Assembly (NCBI GenBank): GCA_050011195.1
Contig: JBEKJO010000007.1
Coordinates: forward strand, 8,304 to 72,303
Length of the DNA stretch: 64,000 nt
Reading direction: 5' to 3'
Origin: PALSA-1440 sp050011195
GTDB taxonomy: Bacteria > Verrucomicrobiota > Verrucomicrobiia > Limisphaerales > UBA8199
Below are positions 61,161 through 64,000 of the stretch, piece by piece; within the stretch, counting starts at the first letter, position 1; each line of letters begins with the position of its first letter. Both the position numbers and the translations under genes were made by a program. The notes below the pieces were generated by a model. It saw nothing but the letters and a program-made list of their open reading frames with translations, had not been told where the DNA came from and did not search any database.

Positions 61161-62585
61161 ATGCTGGAACTGGAAAACAAACAGATCCTGGTCATCGGCC
61201 TGGGCGGCCGCGGCCAAGCGGCCTGCGAGTTCCTGCGTCGGAGCGGGGCGAAAGTTGTGGGCGTGGACCACGCCAATTCGCACGAGCTGCGGCGCGGCGC
61301 TGACCGGCTGCGCCCGCTGGGCATCGAGGTTGCGCTGGGGGTGTCAGCGCCGCCGGAGCGCGAATTCAGCCTGGCGATACTGAGCTCCGCGTTGCCGACC
61401 AATACGCCCCTGGTTGAAGCGGTCCTGCGAAACAAGGTGCCGCTCATCAGCGAACTGGAGCTGGGCTTTCAGCAGTCGCAATGTCTGAGTATCGCCGTCG
61501 CCGGCACGAACGGCAAAGGCACGACGGCGGAACTGGTCGAACGCGTGCTGCTGCACAACCACCGCAAGACCGTTTTGTCCGGCCACCGGGCGCGACCGGT
61601 CTGTTCGGTCATCGAGCAGACGAAAGAGCTGGATTATCTGATCTTGCAGATCGACTCGTTCCAACTGGGCATCACCGAGGTCCTCCGGCCGTCGGTTGCC
61701 GTGCTGACGAACCTGGCTCCTGATCATCTGGACCGTTACGGCAGCGTGGAGGCTTGCGTGCGCGCCAACGCCCGCCTGTTCCGCAACCAACAGGCCCTTG
61801 ATTGGGCCATCGTGCAGAGCGAGGCCCTGAAGCGGCTGCGCGAACTGAACCTGCCCGTGCCGGCCCAGGTGATCACTTTCAGCGCCGAGGACCGAAACGC
61901 GGATCTGTACTTGGACCGCGGGCTGCTCCTCAGCCGCATCCCGAACTGGTCCGGACCGTTGCTGGACCTGCAGCACTGCCAGCTTCGCGGGCCGCACAAC
62001 GCGGAGAACCTTATGGCGGCGCTGGCGGTCAGCCATGTCTTGCGCCTGCCGCTGGAGGCCGTGGCGGACCCGATGAAAACCTACGCTGCCGGACCGCATC
62101 GTTTCGAGTTCGTGGCGGAGATTAACGGCGTCCAGTTCATCAACGATTCCAAGGCGACCAACGTGGATGCGTTGCACAAAACCATACGCGCGACGCGCCC
62201 GGGGCCGGGCGGCGAACCCAATCTTTGGCTCATTGCGGGCGGAAAGGACAAGGGCCTGGAGTTTTATGATGTTGGTCCGCTGCTGTCGAAGCGTGTCAAG
62301 CGCGCGTTCCTCGTCGGCGAGGCCAGCGAGCGAATTCGCGCCGCTTGGGATCTTTTTACTCCTTGCAACGTCGCGAGTTCGTTGCTAGAAGCAGTGGCAG
62401 AAGCGGCGAAAAATGCGACTTCAGGCGACGTAGTTTTGCTTGCACCGGCTTGTTCGAGTTGGGATCAGTTTCGAAACCATCAACATCGCGGTGAAGTCTT
62501 TTGCCAGGCAGTGAAATCAATAGGTAGGGGTGTCCGCGGCGGCACCCCCAACATAGACGGTAAAACAGTGACAGCGCAGCAGTGA
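61161..62585 (+). CDS. murD: UDP-N-acetylmuramoylalanine--D-glutamate ligase
   Basis: 474 residues. Domain 1 Rossmann loop: ILVIGLGGRGQAACEFLRRS. ATP loop: VAGTNGKGTTAELVERVL. Then LTNLAPDHLDRYGSVEACV, LRGPHNAENLMAALAVSH, VQFINDSKATNVDALHKT, IAGGKDKGLEFYDVGPLL and LLAPACSSWDQFRNHQHRGE. The family ends soon after HRGE...F; here another about 25 residues (GRGVRGGTPNIDGKTVTAQQ) follow in a stretch of lower GC, so the tail may be repeat-derived. It adds D-Glu to UDP-MurNAc-L-Ala. Confidence 0.95.
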   Translation: MLELENKQILVIGLGGRGQAACEFLRRSGAKVVGVDHANSHELRRGADRLRPLGIEVALGVSAPPEREFSLAILSSALPTNTPLVEAVLRNKVPLISELELGFQQSQCLSIAVAGTNGKGTTAELVERVLLHNHRKTVLSGHRARPVCSVIEQTKELDYLILQIDSFQLGITEVLRPSVAVLTNLAPDHLDRYGSVEACVRANARLFRNQQALDWAIVQSEALKRLRELNLPVPAQVITFSAEDRNADLYLDRGLLLSRIPNWSGPLLDLQHCQLRGPHNAENLMAALAVSHVLRLPLEAVADPMKTYAAGPHRFEFVAEINGVQFINDSKATNVDALHKTIRATRPGPGGEPNLWLIAGGKDKGLEFYDVGPLLSKRVKRAFLVGEASERIRAAWDLFTPCNVASSLLEAVAEAAKNATSGDVVLLAPACSSWDQFRNHQHRGEVFCQAVKSIGRGVRGGTPNIDGKTVTAQQ

Positions 62586-62701
62586 AGCGAAGCGAGAGAC
62601 ATGAGAATTTTGCCCTGGGGTTTTTTGAGGGAAAACCCCGGAGCGAAGCGAACAAATTCAACCAATACCTCAATAAACAGACGCAATAGCGCCATTTGAA
62701 A

Positions 62702-63454
62702 ATGAATAACCAAAATCCACTAAATCTACTGGGCTCCGCTATGGAGCAGAAAAACAAGGGTCGTGCCCGCGTAAAGATCGCGGTCTTCTTCGTTCTGGCC
62801 GTACATGGCATCGGGCTAATGGCCTTGCTCATGCAGGGCTGCGGGCAATCCAAAGCACCGGTCACACCGACGGAGACCACGGCGAGCAACCCTCCTCCGG
62901 CGTTTGTTGAGACGGCCAATCCGCCGGTCACGGGCAGCAATCCTCCGGTTGTGGTCACCGCCCCGGCGCCGGTCGAAACGCCCGCACCGCCGACCGTGCC
63001 TGCCGGCGCCACTGAATACACTATCGTCAAAGGGGATAGCTTCAGCACGATTGCCCCGAAGTTTCACCTCTCCGTCAAGGCGATTACCGACGCGAATCCC
63101 GGGGTGGAACCGACGAAGCTGCAGATCGGGCAGAAGATTCACATCCCCGTGGCCGCCGCTCCGATCGCGCCGGCGGTGACCGGAACTGCACCCGTTGAAA
63201 GCGCCAGTGCGGGTGGCGAACAAACTTACACGGTGAAATCCGGCGATAATCTGACCAAGATTGCCGGGCAGTTCAGCACGACCATCAAGGCCCTGCGCGC
63301 GGCGAACGGCTTGAAGACCGACGGCATCAAAGTCGGGCAGAAGCTGAAGATCCCCGCCAAGGCCTCAGCCCCGGTGGCTGTTCCGACTGCACCAGTGGAA
63401 TCCGCGCCGGCGACTCCGCCGGTTTCGACGCCGACCGCGCCGCCCGGCCGGTAG
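62702..63454 (+). CDS. Membrane-anchored protein with two LysM domains
   Basis: 250 residues from the ATG at 62702. A membrane helix at about 24-46 (IAVFFVLAVHGIGLMALLMQ) ends at GC, so a lipoprotein is possible but the lipobox is poor. A Pro/Thr/Val-rich linker (50-100) precedes LysM 1 (TEYTIVKGDSFSTIAPKFHL, about 103-147) and LysM 2 (QTYTVKSGDNLTKIAGQFST, about 175-220). LysM binds the glycan of peptidoglycan, fitting the position between murD and ftsW. No catalytic domain is attached. The preceding 116-base gap is AT-richer than the cluster. Confidence 0.88.
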   Translation: MNNQNPLNLLGSAMEQKNKGRARVKIAVFFVLAVHGIGLMALLMQGCGQSKAPVTPTETTASNPPPAFVETANPPVTGSNPPVVVTAPAPVETPAPPTVPAGATEYTIVKGDSFSTIAPKFHLSVKAITDANPGVEPTKLQIGQKIHIPVAAAPIAPAVTGTAPVESASAGGEQTYTVKSGDNLTKIAGQFSTTIKALRAANGLKTDGIKVGQKLKIPAKASAPVAVPTAPVESAPATPPVSTPTAPPGR

Positions 63455-63510
63455 TGGCCTCTCCGGACGCCGGGTGACCTCAACCCGGCGTCCGGCGCGA
63501 ATTCCGGCAA

Positions 63511-64000
63511 ATGAAAGTGGCCCTCACCATTCTGGTTTTTTGCGTCGCCGCCCTGCTGGCCGTGGGGATGGTGATGCTTTACAGCTCGAGCATGGCGCAG
63601 GTCGGCGCGCATTATCTGGCAATGCAGTTGGTCTGGTGCGTGCTCGGCCTGGCGGCTTGCGTGGTGACGACGATAGTGGATTACCGCCAGCTCAAAAGGA
63701 TTTGGTGGGTGCCGCTGGGCATCGCCGTGTTGATGCTGGCGTTGGTGTTGAATAAGCACATCGGCGCAAGGATTAATGGGGCGCGGCGCTGGTTCAGCTT
63801 TGGCGGCATGCACTTCCAGCCTTCGGAGTTTGCCAAGATCGCGCTGATCATTGCCCTGGCCTGGTACGGTGAACATTTCCAGCGCCAGAGGCCCCTGTGG
63901 AAACGAGGAATCCTCATTCCCGGCCTGCTGATCGGATTCACTGTGGGGCTGATCTTTAAAGAGCCGGATGTCGGCAACGCGTTGGTGCTGGCGACGGTGA
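63511..64000 (+). CDS. ftsW: FtsW lipid II polymerase/flippase family protein (3' end outside window)
   Basis: 163 residues visible from the ATG at 63511. SEDS-family features: first helix ILVFCVAALLAVGMVMLYSS followed by SSMAQVGAHYLAMQLVWCVL, then INGARRWFSFGGMHFQPSEF with AKIALIIALAWY (the G-A-R-R-W and QPSE-x-K signature) and FKEPDVGNALVLATV (KEPD). The signature could also fit RodA, but the place after murD and the partner ftsI favour FtsW. It runs off the right edge. Confidence 0.92.
   Translation, partial: MKVALTILVFCVAALLAVGMVMLYSSSMAQVGAHYLAMQLVWCVLGLAACVVTTIVDYRQLKRIWWVPLGIAVLMLALVLNKHIGARINGARRWFSFGGMHFQPSEFAKIALIIALAWYGEHFQRQRPLWKRGILIPGLLIGFTVGLIFKEPDVGNALVLATV

Overview
This is a GC-rich bacterial chromosome segment, most likely from the phylum Verrucomicrobiota (Pedosphaera/Limisphaerales type). 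The pointers are PEP-CTERM sorting signals, a TMEM260/DUF2723-type membrane protein, very large secreted glycosidases whose C-termini end in a short FYRI/FYRLQ-type strand, an ECF sigma factor fused to a membrane domain, and many short palindromic and tandem repeats that are tolerated inside genes. The assignment rests on family recognition only; no database search was run.

Layout. 1-8.7 kb: 5'-truncated DUF2723/TPR membrane protein, PEBP-like protein, an alcohol dehydrogenase stub, a lysozyme-like secreted protein and a repeat-riddled U32 peptidase. 8.7-10.1 kb: gene-free. 10-15.3 kb: a more AT-rich block with secreted proteins (S8 protease, a CHRD protein whose PEP-CTERM signal is out of frame, and a sulfatase-modifying-factor-like protein broken by an amber codon). 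15.4-25.5 kb: housekeeping genes (uvrB, methyltransferase, Ski2-like helicase, transglutaminase-like protein, yeast-type cytosine deaminase, clpP-clpX, VOC protein). 25.6-29.2 kb: a tightly overlapping queE-aminotransferase-ksgA-Nudix operon on the minus strand. 29.2-29.7 kb: a 23S-IVS-type four-helix-bundle gene between 32-bp inverted repeats. 29.7-35.5 kb: glutamate dehydrogenase, a minimal zincin, the ECF sigma-membrane fusion, and a cytochrome b/sulfite-oxidase fusion coupled to a DUF488 protein.

35.8-50.3 kb is an alpha-glucan utilisation locus: an SLC45-like sugar transporter, a small GH13 enzyme, a GH57 enzyme with a CBM25-like module, and two giant secreted GH13-type proteins. Outer enzymes would cut starch or glycogen and the transporter would import the products. 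50.4-53.4 kb holds a PEP-CTERM protein with an abnormal tail, a RibD-C-like reductase and queA.

53.6-64 kb is the division and cell wall (dcw) cluster: a DnaA-box-like cluster, a 10-bp-phased MraZ operator, mraZ, a lineage-type unknown gene, rsmH, ftsL-like, a tandem RNA-hairpin repeat, ftsI, murF, mraY, murD, a LysM protein and the start of ftsW. No murE lies between ftsI and murF.

The most unusual signal is the spread of palindromic and tandem repeat elements into the reading frames of at least six conserved genes (U32 peptidase, helicase, ksgA, queE, aminotransferase, queA), where they are read through as extra protein segments.
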